In this document: piece by piece, positions 11,296 to 24,300 of the stretch
Layout of the letters: each line of letters opens with the position of its first letter
Numbering within the stretch: the first letter of the stretch is position 1
Assembly: GCA_013407085.1 (NCBI GenBank)
Contig: JACCGJ010018795.1
Span: forward strand, 1-64,000
Direction of reading: 5' to 3'
Source of the DNA: Atriophallophorus winterbourni
Taxonomy: Eukaryota; Platyhelminthes; Trematoda; Plagiorchiida; Microphallidae
DNA: 64,000 nt
Notes under the pieces: generated by a model
Database searches by the model: none
What the model was told of the DNA's origin: nothing
Seen by the model: the letters and a program-made list of their open reading frames with translations, nothing else
Translations under genes and position numbers: made by a program

Positions 11296-12129
11296 AGGGA
11301 TGGAAGAATTCGAAGTGATTTCCATTGCGGGGTGATCGCATATTTACTGTATTATTTAAGGAGCTCTCGTGAAATCCTTCTAGACTAAAGGTTTCCACAC
11401 CTGGCCACATTTCGTTACCTACCGTCTCAATGCTTGATACCGATGGCAGACGAAACGAAGTGTTTATGGATAATAATTAAAAAAATTCATGTAATTATTT
11501 GTTAGTTGTTAGTTGTATACTAAAAAATATGTGCTTGCATTAATTTTATTCGATGAAAATTCTTTCAAAAGAAAAAAAGCTATTTTCTTCATCTTTAAAA
11601 CGCTTCGTTGCACTTAGCAACTTGATCCAGTGCATGAATTTCGCAACTGTGACCTTTTCGTACGACTATATCACATTATACATAAGCAGATATAGCACAC
11701 TTATTGCACCGAAGTGAAATGAGCAAATTTGGACAATAATCTACTCAGCGATTTGCCTCTTATTTTATTTTTATGAACGCGGATCGTCAGTTAGCATAAT
11801 TACTTGGCTCGAAAAGTGTATTGATATACCTATATTCTAACGTGATTTGACCGAGCATTCATAAATCACACCCAAAATAATCAACGACATGAGCTATTTT
11901 TAATTTTCGACCTTATTACTTAATTGCAATTCGATTTCGCGCAAACCAAGTTGCACAACTTATATCGACCACGCGACAGTGCCCACGTCATAGCCACTGA
12001 AAAGACACATTGGGTTACAGAACTCAATCAATTATATATCGATTGGGTGGAAGAGTTCATGCAATTTATTGGTGTAAACTGTGTTCCCATGTTCCCATGT
12101 GAATTTCCGCGGAAGTGAAATGCGGTGCC
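11296..12129 (+). promoter_or_regulatory. 5' flank / presumed 5' UTR of the EF-hand-Rab gene
   Basis: This stretch precedes the initiator of the 13-exon gene and contains no other recognised feature. A frame at 11,924-12,118 is open but overlaps the gene start out of frame and looks fortuitous. The promoter and transcription start cannot be placed from the sequence. Confidence 0.3.
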
Positions 12130-12316
12130 ATGGAAGAAATCATGGAATTATATTACATGTGTGATCCTTACAAAAAAGGATTTATTACTCGAAACGATCT
12201 TGATTTGTTGAAAAATAAATTGCCATTAAATGAAGAACAGTTGGATGAAGTGTTCAATACATTAGATTGTGACCATATGGGTACAGTCGACATGAACTCT
12301 TTTATTAGTGGATTCG
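12130..12316 (+). CDS. RASEF: Exon 1: EF-hand pair
   Basis: Encodes two helix-loop-helix hands. Loop 1 is residues 12-23 (DPYKKGFITRND) and loop 2 is 46-57 (DCDHMGTVDMNS). The Gly6/Ile8 pattern is kept, but loop 1 has Tyr and Lys at ligand positions 3 and 5 and loop 2 ends in Ser rather than Glu. Calcium binding may therefore be weak or lost. The second hand ends FISGFG, matching the FxxGF typical of this Rab subfamily. The donor is GTGAGT, phase 1. Confidence 0.88.
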
Positions 12317-15300
12317 GTGAGTTGAACAATGGAGTCAAAAGTTATGTTTAGGAATCATATTGCTTTATAATGTGAAGGAATGGATAAATTTAGGAAACTT
12401 TTTTAAGTTGCGAAGATGTTTAAGCCATTCTATCTGTCCTAGAGACGGCCCTATACTAGTTTGATAGGTAACCGAAACATGATGCTTTGCGTGAGTTATC
12501 TGCATATGGCTCTTCAGATGTTTAGCCATTTAGGAATTGCTTCTTAGTTTAGTTCGAATGCGAAATCTTCCATAACGAACAGACATTTATTCGTTCACTA
12601 AAGAGATAAATCTGTTTATTGAAAGCTGTTTTTTATACGCCACTTATTTTCTTCAGCTTTTAATATTAGTCGGCTTAGAGCTAAAGTTTATTATACGTGG
12701 AAAAGGATTTTTCCTAATATCATATAATACATTGTTGATCTTTTATAATATTCAGCCTGATTTTGATTTGCAATATTCTGATCTAGTCTCAACCGGTAGC
12801 GTACGGAGATGAGGTAACGGAAAATGTACAATTTCTCTTCATATTTGACCTTGATCAGGCTTGTGCTTTCATACCATACCTTTACTGAGTACAAACAGCA
12901 CGAAACTGGTCGTGGGGTGTGTGATAGACATACACGCAAATGAGCTTTTTATGTTTATGGGTTTAACCCCATCTACATGTGATTGAACAGGTTGGTTGCA
13001 CCACGCTTATCAAACATTAGCTTACAAGCCCAACTCATTTAACACTCTTCCGCTGTTTCAAACTCGTGCGGATCCCGATTCTACTGTCCTTACCTGATGA
13101 GTGCAAACACAAAACCAGTCATGGCCGGTGTGTGATTTAAGTACATGCAAATGAGCATTATTGTCCATTTGTTTCTTAAACGGTACAGTTTGAACTGCGT
13201 GCGCGTATGATTCTCGTCCCAAAATTTTGCCTCAGCATCAGAGGATAAATTTTGAAAATCGAATAGTGAGAACACAAAATCAATTTAGACATAATACTTC
13301 ATGCCAGCCCGAGTTCCAGCGGTCTTGCGAAAGCTCGTAGATTTGTTAAACTTGATGAACGAAATAATGCATTACCAAAGGTTCAAATTCTTTAATAAAA
13401 GATTATTTCGATTTTTATATTGCCTCTTGAGAATCTACTTTACTTCTGCAAGCCTCTCAGTCTTTATTGCTGAGTTTCAAATTTCACAGCAGCCTTTAGA
13501 GTTCGAGGTACGTCCGTCATGTATTTAGCTTTATGATCGGCAGCTACACTCAACGCAAGTTCAAGTTCAGGACCTCGTCACAAGTCATTTATACAACGTG
13601 CTCAAGTGTTAGAAAGGATGGCTTCCAGCTATTTAAATGCTGGCCTGGTATGTTATTTGATTTCCGCATCGTGAAAAAATTTTAAAATTTTTGGAGACGT
13701 AATGCTTAGTGGGAAAATTAATAATTATAGCCATTTATATTACAAGTAATTAGATGGTACATAAGTGATATTGTTTTCTGCAAACTCTAAAATGTGATGA
13801 GAGTATTTGTGTAAAATCTGGTGCTATTTTAAAAGGTAAACTCGTTTCCACGAAACATATGCAGGTTTTAATTAGTGGTTTTTCGAGACCTTACATACGA
13901 GGAAAGGCTAAAGCTCCCAATCCCCTTCAACGTAGACTTCGAAGTGACGTTATCATTAAATACAAAATATTGAATACTCCAGATCAGCCACTGAAACATT
14001 TGTTCAAATACCGTGAGTCAGGAATTACACGTAGCCACTCAGCGGCCTACAAATTCCTCATTCCCGTACTAAAGGTCGCCCGATATTTTTATCCGCACGT
14101 GTCTGTTTCCTGTGGAATGCCTTCCCGAAGCAATTATACCTCTCCTGTATCAAAACATTCACTCGAAACTTGGACACTTATTTGTTACATAACGATTTGA
14201 CGATGCCTTCGTATTGACTCAGGGTAAGCATATTACTTGACTCCAGTGACATCGTATAATTGTTTATTTATACCTCTTATCGAATCGAATATTTACTATG
14301 ATATGGTAATTGTGAAGCTGTGCTTTTTGTGACCATAAATTCTTGAATCTTGAATCTTGAATGTACAGAATCATACATATGACCCTGAAATTTTTTTAAA
14401 TTTTTCATTGTTAAAAAGAAGACCACTTTACAACACCACAGCATTACGGTAGGAATGAAAATATAAGAAATATTAGTGCATAACATTAAATATATAGAGA
14501 GTATGATAGAATATAACGAGTGTATCAAATGTAGGGCTCGAGAACGATGTTCGTTTGAATATATAATTCCATGTATGCTTTAAATATCGCCATGCAGGAT
14601 GAGTACATCGATTACTAAAGTAGGGAATTCCAGAAAAACTACTTACGACAAGAAATGACGTAGAAGATCAATTTGCGGACTCTGTATTTAGAGGGATAAG
14701 ATGTGTCTCCGTAGCAATTTTCACCATTCTCTTGAAATAAGTGCCTGAGTAGATTTCCTTCTGTTGACACAATTTTATACATCAGAATAATTTCGCCCCA
14801 TATTCTCCTTTGGGTAAAGTCACCTAGACTCAGACGTAGCAATATCTCGATGTACGGAACATTACAAAGAAGCACCATTAACGTTTTCGCTCTGTGATAA
14901 ATTTTATCGATAGAGTTATTATAAGAATTCATGTTTCAAAGGAGCTCGGACAACGATTCACGATGTATAAATATAGAATTACAGTGATTTTAGTTCAATA
15001 GCTCGATTCACTTAAATCGTTTCAAGCGGCTTCCAATTACTACTGTTCTTACTTTTCCACCGGTTCAAGCCTCATTGAACTTCAAAATGTCTATTCCGTG
15101 GATTAATTATCAATTGATGACCTAATAAACCTCAAGCCGAAAGCTCGATATTATAGCTACATTTTAAATTTATTGTTGTAAAAACTGTAAATTAAACTGA
15201 ATCTCGAAATTGATCGGTCCCAAAGTTTTTTCTAATGAATGTAATTCAACTGAGTTCCTTTACTCAAGGTCAACTGGCTCGTGACGGTAAAGCATCAAAT

Positions 15301-18300
15301 GAAGCTCAATTGAAAGCTCCTACTCCTCACGATTCAGAAGACGAGCAACTTGCACAATCTTTGGCCGCTACTGGAGCGGATGTAGTATTGAACGAGTAAG
15401 TGATACATTTCATAAATAATCACTCTGGAGATTCGTATTCATTTTGAAATAGCTAAGTGATATTAAAAGTAGTGACAACATTACTCTAAACAAAATGTGT
15501 TTTACCCAGAATTTCATTACCAATTTCATTTTTGTGTAAACAGAACATGTAATTAAATCCGGAGATATCCTTTTCGGTTTTTATCATGGAGCTATCCACA
15601 CAACATACATGAGAATAATGAATGAAAGGATCTGACGGACATCAAACATTTAAAGGTCGCATTTATAGTATCGAATAGTTTAAAGTTTTCAGTGCTTGAC
15701 TCTCAGAAACGCAGGTAACGATATGCTTCATTGGAAGCTGTCTCAACGAGAAGCATTATCCTAAATTTATGCGAAAGAACTTAGTCGACATGATAGATTA
15801 AGTGAATGTTGGAACTTTGAAGGGTTTTGCAATGAAAAGGTCGATAATCAAAGTGATGTGTTGCTCACATTCCCCCGAAATTACACTCTTAAAAGGTTGA
15901 TAATTTGAAATCTGAAATAAACATTTTACAAGCCCATATGTCTAACAACAGCCGATTCTCTACTCATGCATTTGGTGACTAGCTTTAGATCAAACATCTC
16001 TAAAGTTTGAGAAAAATTAAGTCAGACGAAGAAATAATTTGTTGAAAATGCCAGACAGCCAATAGTATCAACGCCTATTACCACAAAACCCAGAACAATG
16101 CGTTGACAAGTTATCTGATATTGTGTTGAATGATATACAACTCAACGCTTCATCGCTTGTTTTGAAATTCTGTGATCAATCAGCGCGCTTGTATCAGCCA
16201 CATACAGAGGCGAGATCGTTGCAGGTCGTGACCCAGTCGCATTCCCAACTTCGAACGCCACACATCCGTAAAGCAGTACATGGCGAATCTCTGAATGGTG
16301 AATACGTATTTTAATTTTGAAGCTGATCCCGCCTTCTAGCCGCAGTAACGCGCACGATCAACTGTTAACTTTACTTCATCTTTCACCTGACCGTTGATAG
16401 CATACTGGAATCGAGGTATTTGAAGACTGGAAAATGCTCAATCGGACAGACCTGGACGTTTAATTGCGGGACGCTTGGTGTAACGGTATAAATATGATTT
16501 GGTTTTTGCTTCGTTTATTTTGAAGCCGACTTTTGTAACGGGTCAAATAATTGCATTCCAAAAGCCAATGCAGCATTTCAACATTTTCGCCAAAATCAAT
16601 TACATCATCCACGTAATTCGTTAATACCTGGTTCATGATCCATTCAATGCCGTAGTTAAACAGAACTGGGTATAACGGACATCCTTACCTTACCTTAAGC
16701 ACATGCTAAATAGGCAAGACTCGTCACCGTAGACGCAAACCCGAAGCCTCGTAGAATCTTTAATTAGGCTAAAGAGCTTCAAAGCGACTCCATCCGATAG
16801 CATATTGTCCCATAAACAACCACGGTCTACAGATTCAAAGGCAGCGGAAATCGATAAAACATGTTATTGTTTGCTGTTATTACCTTGCACGGCACTACAA
16901 AATCCTGCGAAAGGTTAATTTTTGATCACCACATCCCATCCCGTGCAAAACACAACTTAGTTGACTCGAATACGCAGATTTCGTTGAACAGAAAACCGGT
17001 TTAGCAGTAACGTCGGAAACAGATTAGCTGCGGGATCGATGAGAAATATTCAGCGGTAGTTGGATCACATAGATTTATCACCACTTTAGGTAATGGTTGG
17101 ATAATTGACATTCCCCAATCTCAAGGAAAAACATCCATCTTCCAGATAGAAGAAAACAATTCGTGTAGTGAAAATAATACGACGGTAGCACATACTTTGA
17201 TAAGTTCAACGGAAATCTTATCCTTGCCTGCCGGTTTACCGTTCTTCATTCGACACAAGACCCTTGAAATCTTGTACTCTGATGGGGCATCGCACTATAC
17301 TGGGTAACCACAGTTCTGTACTATGGCAGCGATCACAGTACTGGTAGCTGACGGGTGGTTCAGTAACTGCCTGAAATGTTCAACCCACATAACCATCTTG
17401 TCATCAAGTCGAAAATCAGCTGCCCTGACGAATCTGGGAGGTTCGTGCTAAAACTACTGATCTGGGATGTCGTGCGAATCAGTCAAAATAGTTTTTCAAA
17501 TTCTCCTGTGCTCGCTGCAGCTTTTATTTCAGATGCGTTTTCAGCCTAGTATTGCTGACGATCCATAAAGACGGATCATGCAGTAGCGATAATCAGAAGC
17601 GCTATGCATCCGAGCATCTCTTACTTGCGCAGATAGAATAAAGGTGTTTTGAGAAATCCAGTCTTCGCGGTGTCGAAACATAGTGCCTAGGTTTTCTAAT
17701 ACTGCAATCAGAGTAGCGACCTTCAGTCTGGATCACTGTTGTTTAACTGGGGCATCACTCCCATCCAACTGCTCAGCAATATCACCGATGATCTTTTTAC
17801 GTTGGCCTGGGTTTCCTAAGGCTGCTAAGTTTAGACCCTTCCTAGGGGTTTTCTTTTGGCGGTTTAACAGGCGAAGTCAGCGTTTTACGCGAACAAGAGT
17901 GTGATCAGTGCCTCCTGCATGCCCTGTTTCTCCCCCACGCGAGGACCTACAGTCCAGCACTGATGACTTCCAGCGGGCGTGAATTAGGATATAATCGATC
18001 TGATTCACTGTTCTTTCATCGTTCGAGTACCAAGTAACTAAGTGCTTCCTAGAGCGCTGGAACTTGGTGTTGCAAACACATAACTTATTGTTGGCTGCGA
18101 ACTCAAATAACCGGTCACCGTTCTTGCACACTCCCCTATGCCAAATCTGCCCGAAATTCGGTTGGTTTCAGCATCTGTCGATCCAGTAGTGCCAATCAAT
18201 ATGACGTTTCGAGACACTCTATCGACGACGGATTGTAGTTGGTCATAAAGATCGTTTATAGCATTTTGGTCGATAGATAACAATGAGGCATACACCGAGA

Positions 18301-21300
18301 CGATTTTAATATTGAACGGATGCCCTCTCAGCATGACCAGTGCAACGCTTGAAGAAACAGGCGTCCATGACATGATTGATTGCTTGGTATGATCACTGAG
18401 AGCTATCGCAACAACGTGTTGACCAAATCCACCATCGTGCCCACTGTAGATGAGCTAGTATGTACAACCAATTTTAACCGATTTGGATCCGTGTGCAGGA
18501 AGACGAACCCCAAAGAGACAAGCAATGTCTAACTGGTAGTCTAGTAAAGAGCGCGTCGTAATGGCTAGACTACCAAAATTCAGCAGTGTCCTTACATTCC
18601 AACATCCTAAATAAAATGCCTTCTGTATGTTTATGGCCCCACCTTGCTCACTTTTCAAGCCAGATGCCGGGAGAGCCAAAGGCGCGTCGCTTCTCAGGAA
18701 CTCCGTAGCAGAGAGCTTAGAGTAATTTTGAGACAAATTCATGAAGTTTATTGGGGATAATATACAAGTGATGTCCCTAGCGCGTGTTAGAGTAAAGCTC
18801 TCTAGCCTTTTCATAACCGAGTAGAACCTACAAGGCAGCAGGGAGTTGACAGATAGAAAGCACTGTGTGCCAGTTATCGGCCTACGGGACTTCTCTCCGG
18901 ATGTTTCCTCAGGGATTTTGCCGAAGCCTTTTCTGCAAATGAGTAACCCAAAAGAAAGTGGCAGTTTGGAATCAGGGTTTTCCTTCAAATAGATTGATTG
19001 CCTGCATCAGTCAAGAACAATTTGCCCAGAGCAAACTGCTTTTAACAAGCCAGTCATCTGCTTTCTCCATTTTTCCTGTCAGTAAGAGCAGTTTTGCTAG
19101 CGCAGGCCAGGAGCTGGACATGATTGTCAAATGCTAATCGAGAAGCAAGCCGCATGGAAGCGTTGCCTAGATAGCAGGAGCTCGTTCATACTAACAACCT
19201 GGCTGAGGAAACCGTGAAACAAACATTTAAAGGACAAATAAATACCCACTTTGAGCGTTGCGAATGACATTAGTTGAAAATTTTCGAAAATCATAAAAAG
19301 AATCATCAATGACCTTGGAACACGAATGGTACTCCTTGGATGTTTTTCTGTTTTTCAAAGTACCAAAAACTGAAAACGTTTAATTTTTGATTGATAATAT
19401 GGTTCGTGTAAAGTTACATATTTCAATATAAGTTCCAGTTGAAACGGTTATTTTATAAACTTTATGGAAAGACAGGCGCGCATTGATTCGGAGGCTTATA
19501 GTACCAACAGAACTGAAGAAATCTTGATATATTCGACTACAATTGACAACGATGCCTCTATCAACTCTTTAACGCGTTAGATAGAGTAACCACTGAAATG
19601 AATGTTTACATTTGGAAATTGGAGAATAAAATTTAACAGACTTACCAGAATCAAACAGCAGCTCAAAGAATAGCTTCAATGTCAGGCAAGGTCAATATGT
19701 ATGTGGTGCGATATACTTTGACCACATGACTTGGAAGCTGGAAAAGTGAATGTCTGTACATCACAAAAGTTGGTTTAGCAAAAGTTCTTCCAGAAAGTTG
19801 AACAGTTCGATCCTAATCCACTTGATCGACACGGACCAACAAGTAAAACTTGAGGTTGGGTTTTCTGTCGATTATATTGTTCCTAAGTAGTGTCACGAAC
19901 ACTGGTTGCAGAAGTTTAAAGATAGCTTAGCCGATAACTATTGAAATCTTCGATCAAACATACGCGTCCAGAAATAATGGTTCATGATATATCATTGCCA
20001 AAGTTAAAATCGGCATCTACCGAACCGGATTAAGCAATAGCCATGATTTTTCTTCGATGTTTAACTTTCGATGCCTTAGATATATAAGCAAATGAATTTT
20101 ATGAAAGGGGAGATAGTTTCCTGTGTGCTATATTGAAATCACATTATTTTATCCGCATTTTGTCCGCACGAAGTCTCCCATTCAGTGAGTCATTATTGGC
20201 TACACGTGGATTTTTACCGATTTTTCGAAAGATTTTCCCACAACTAGCTACCAATTCCCATAAGTAAAAGCTGTTGTATGTAAAGTCAAGTGTAAAGTAA
20301 ATGACTGACATCAAACAACGTCATAAGTCAACGATTAGACAAGGAGCATCTAGAATATAATTCTATCAGTTTCATGATCCGATGAATATGGCTGTTGACG
20401 TTCCGTGCAACTCAAACCGCAGGTTCTCTTAGCGGCAAATGATAGATCAAGCACAGAGACGTGTTTTACTTATCACATCATGACAGTAAAGCTTTTCGGG
20501 TAACACAGGAATGAATTCTTCTCTTGTTTGTGTTCGTAGAGATTTCATTCATTAATAATTTTGATTGTGATATTTTTCACACGTCTAAGCTCACAAAAAC
20601 AATACAAATATGACATTCAAGAAATCTGCATAAGCTAGAATTCATCACGATATGCCATCAATTTAATCGTCTAAAAGATATGGAATCGCGTTTTATAACA
20701 CTACATGTTTCAAGACGCATCATGATAATATTGTTCGCACCTAAATATTGCAAATAAACAAAATTGAAAAAAACCTGAAAGTGTGGTATGGGGTATTAAA
20801 AACAGAGAAAAGCTGATTTTACAACATGGTTCTTATTTAACCAACAAATTAGGTAAAGCAAAGTGGATGAATGATTATGGATTCATTGGTAATTCGTCAA
20901 TTTTCAAATGGAATTAAACGACCATATTTCAGTACATCACGTTTAGTTGCACAACGTTAGAGATGTTTTAGGGAAACCTAATAATAAATTGAAGCTACTT
21001 ATTTCAACAGTACCTGTGATTACTGATGTCTCAATAATTGAATCACGTGACAAAGTTGGTATATTTTGACATTTTCGACATCTTACAATGGGCCTACAGG
21101 AAATTTGATGCTAGATTCACGAAACTGATTCATCATAAAATTATGTTTCTACAGCATCGGCATCAAAGTAAATATTTTTCAGCCATTTGCTCAACTCTCT
21201 TTACATTTCAATACATTCAGCAGCGGTTTTTGTTATCAATCTATAACTGCAAAAAATGTGTAGTTTGTATTCCATACTAAGTTAAAATATAAAATATTTG

Positions 21301-24300
21301 AGGCCATCACAAAGGGAAACTGGATATTATTTACCCAAATAACGAATCTTTTATCGAACCTCCTGCTATTTGACATTGTATGATCAACGGTTTTTATCCC
21401 AATCCACAACATGATCTTCAACATCCTACTTCGGTAATAAAATTAATCGACATTGAAACCACTTTTAACTAATGTTCAGATAGGAAAATTTAGAAATATA
21501 ATTTTTACCACGAAACCTCAACTTATTGTTTAGATTTTATGTGGCTTCATATACTGAATGTTGCTTAGAGTTTTGGACTGTCTAATCACGTAAGGTGTAG
21601 ACTAAGGTTCAAGTATAGCGTTGTCTGAAGTCTTGAGAAATTAACAAAAAAGCTTTATAACCAAATTTGTGTATTTGAATATGGTTCCATAAACTGATTC
21701 GTTTGCTAAATTGGAAAATTTATAAACGATTGAAATATTCAACTAAACGTTGATATCAAATGTTTTATTGTTGTTTTGTGGCCGCCAGATAATTTCTAAA
21801 TCGTAAGTTGAAAAGTAAACCCGAACTACTCATAAGTAATTCCTCCACCCCAAATATTGAAAATATAAATGTACGAAAATGTTTGTAAATAAATAAATAA
21901 AACATTATTTTCACTCACCATCAGATTTTTCAAGTTTTAAAACAGAACGATGTAGAAAATACATTTTAAATTTATTACAGATTTATGTACATGAAGAAAC
22001 TCGAAAGATCGAGATAATTTATAGATTCAACATTCAAGACCTTTGAAGTCCATCAAAATTTAACACTTGATTCACAATTTCATATCGTTTTATATTGGTC
22101 ACCGAACAAATAATTTCAGTCTTTAGTGTGCAAAAACATCTACAAGCATAACTGCGAGGGAAATGGTTTAATTATTTTCTGCATAGTGTCTTTTGTTCGA
22201 TGTACTTATTTCGTGAGTAATAGACATTAACAAATCGAAGAATATCCCATTCGGTATTTCAAATAAAGCCCTAAGTTGCACTCATTAAAAAATTTAATCA
22301 TAAAATAGAATATGATCAAGATCAAGCATCAAACGGCTTATAAATTTACGTGATATTTCCTCAATTATAATATGTGATCACAAACTAATCCTTTATGAAA
22401 GCATGAGTTCGGGTATTAATATTTTGATAGCTATGACGTCAGCTCCTCCCGAAATGACCAAGTTAAGTCTTCCCGGCACGTTTTGGGGAACCGTTTAGAC
22501 CACAGAAAATGCATTCTCAGGTTTCAATTGGGGCCCTTATTAACTAGAAGTGCTATAGACCTTTCTGGAACAATGTTTACCTCTTTTATTTTGATTTGCA
22601 TCCAATGAATTAGTGTCGTTTGAATTGAACGTTGTTTAGAACGAGGTTAATATTGAATTTACAAGCTATACCAATTCAAGAAGTTTTAATATGAACTTTT
22701 TCAAATATATATGAGGGCTCGCCAATCAATTTAGAGTGTTCGGGGAACTTCGAAGGTCAATGATCTGGTTTATTACTTGGTGCTTAACATGGATAACCTT
22801 TGCATTTAAAACTTTATATAATTTATTCAAGCTCGTTATTTTTGTGTTTTAAACTTTCTGTTCCTATTGAAAATGCAAAACGAGCATTTAGGATGAATCG
22901 GGTTCAGTCGACGCTTCGTGTACTGTCGAAATGACTTTTCGACTGAGCTTAGCAAGCGTTCATTGTCTCAACTGTCTTGTAAGGAAGCTGACAAAGGAAA
23001 TTATCTGATTGAACTTAAGTTTCATGAAGTAAAATACTCTAAAAATATCAACTGCTCCATGTATGTGGTTTACGAGAGATCTGATTTAATACATATTCCA
23101 TTCAAATGTTCTTCTATGATTAGAAATATATAAATTTTGTTTATATGTTAATATATACTCCGATAACGAACATTTATTTACTTTGCTGTTGTTTTTGTTT
23201 GTTGTTCACTTCAGCTACGATCAAGTCGCCCATATATGGAAGCAATTGAAGAAGGACAACCCAAATCTTCTGTCAGATTTTGAATTGATGATTGCGGCAA
23301 TTGCTAAGGAGCTCAAAGATGTGAAAATGGAACATGCTAACATGGATGCCATCATTCAACAGTAAGTTGGACAACAAATATCAACACGTTCTTTCCATTC
23401 ACTTTTAGTAATGCTTGGCATAAATTTCGTCTTTAAATTAAATACAACATCACATTACAAAATATGTTCATCATTCAACGTGTAATTGATCCGCATTTTT
23501 TCAAGGAAACTTTCCAAGCAAGAAGAACACATGGGACGGCTTTTCGAAGAAATTGACCAACAATTTAACCAAGAGAAAGAACGTATAATCACTGAAGTGA
23601 GTCAATGAATCTTATCCTGGTATCGTAAGAAAACTTAATGGAAGCATGCATACAAAAATATATTTTGTTTGAATAAAGCATTTCTATCAGTTTACGAAAT
23701 TTGCACACGATTTCAACCATTAGATCGGGATTTAAACTTGTGCGCATAACCGTAACCGGGTTTTAAAATACTTCAAAAATTGACAAATGTTTCCTTGTTA
23801 TTTATCAGTTGTACTCCAAAAACTCAATAAACAAAATAATACAGCAATTAAAACACACGTGATACAAGATTCAAATAATATTTCAAGAATGGGAATTTGA
23901 AAAAATAGAAAAATTTAGCAAGCAAAATACCATGAATTAAGCTACAGTCGAAACTTGTAACACGATTTTGAATGTTTTCACAAAAGTGTTTAAATTGTGG
24001 TATTATGAGTTCAGTAAGTAAGTAAATTCGTTTGTGTCGAATAGTGAACCTGCATGTCCGGCAAGTGTGTTATTTTATAAGCGATCTGAAAACAGACGAG
24101 ACTAACAATTGCTTTGTGAACTGGTGATTGACGGTGTGATGCTGTAAATCTAGAAATTTCCAAATCGATGTTTATCTAGAATAAAGTACATTTTGCTTTA
24201 ATCCATTGATTTAAATTTCATGGAAGGACAAAAATAATATCAAGCCATACGTTTAGGCATTTTTTGTTATCACAGGAGCAACTTAAAGAAAGGAAACTGA

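Larger units (their letters stand above)
12850..13170 (+). repeat. Hammerhead-bearing repeat element, copy 2 (two cores, 209 bp apart)
   Basis: The order is the same as in copy 1 at the window start. First comes a flank with GGCTTGTGCTTTCATACCAT, then core D. The body follows, with CGCAAATGAGC, the near-palindrome ATGGGTTTAACCCCAT and GATTGAACAGGTTGGT. A second flank GATTCTACTGTCC leads to core E. The predicted cut sites lie at 12,911/12,912 and 13,120/13,121, defining a 209-nt unit. It sits in intron 1 in the same orientation as the gene. Confidence 0.7.
12317..15268 (+). other. Intron 1, filled with repeats
   Basis: This 2,952-nt intron carries the hammerhead-bearing repeat (12,850-13,170), a plus-strand CR1 3' fragment (13,862-14,361) and a minus-strand CR1 3' fragment (14,390-14,935). 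The remaining stretches (12,317-12,849, 13,171-13,861, 14,936-15,268) show nothing recognisable. Confidence 0.7.

Noticed and set aside
11924..12118. Plus-strand frame just before the EF-hand exon
   Set aside because: Different frame from exon 1, overlaps the gene start, and the AT-rich composition looks random.
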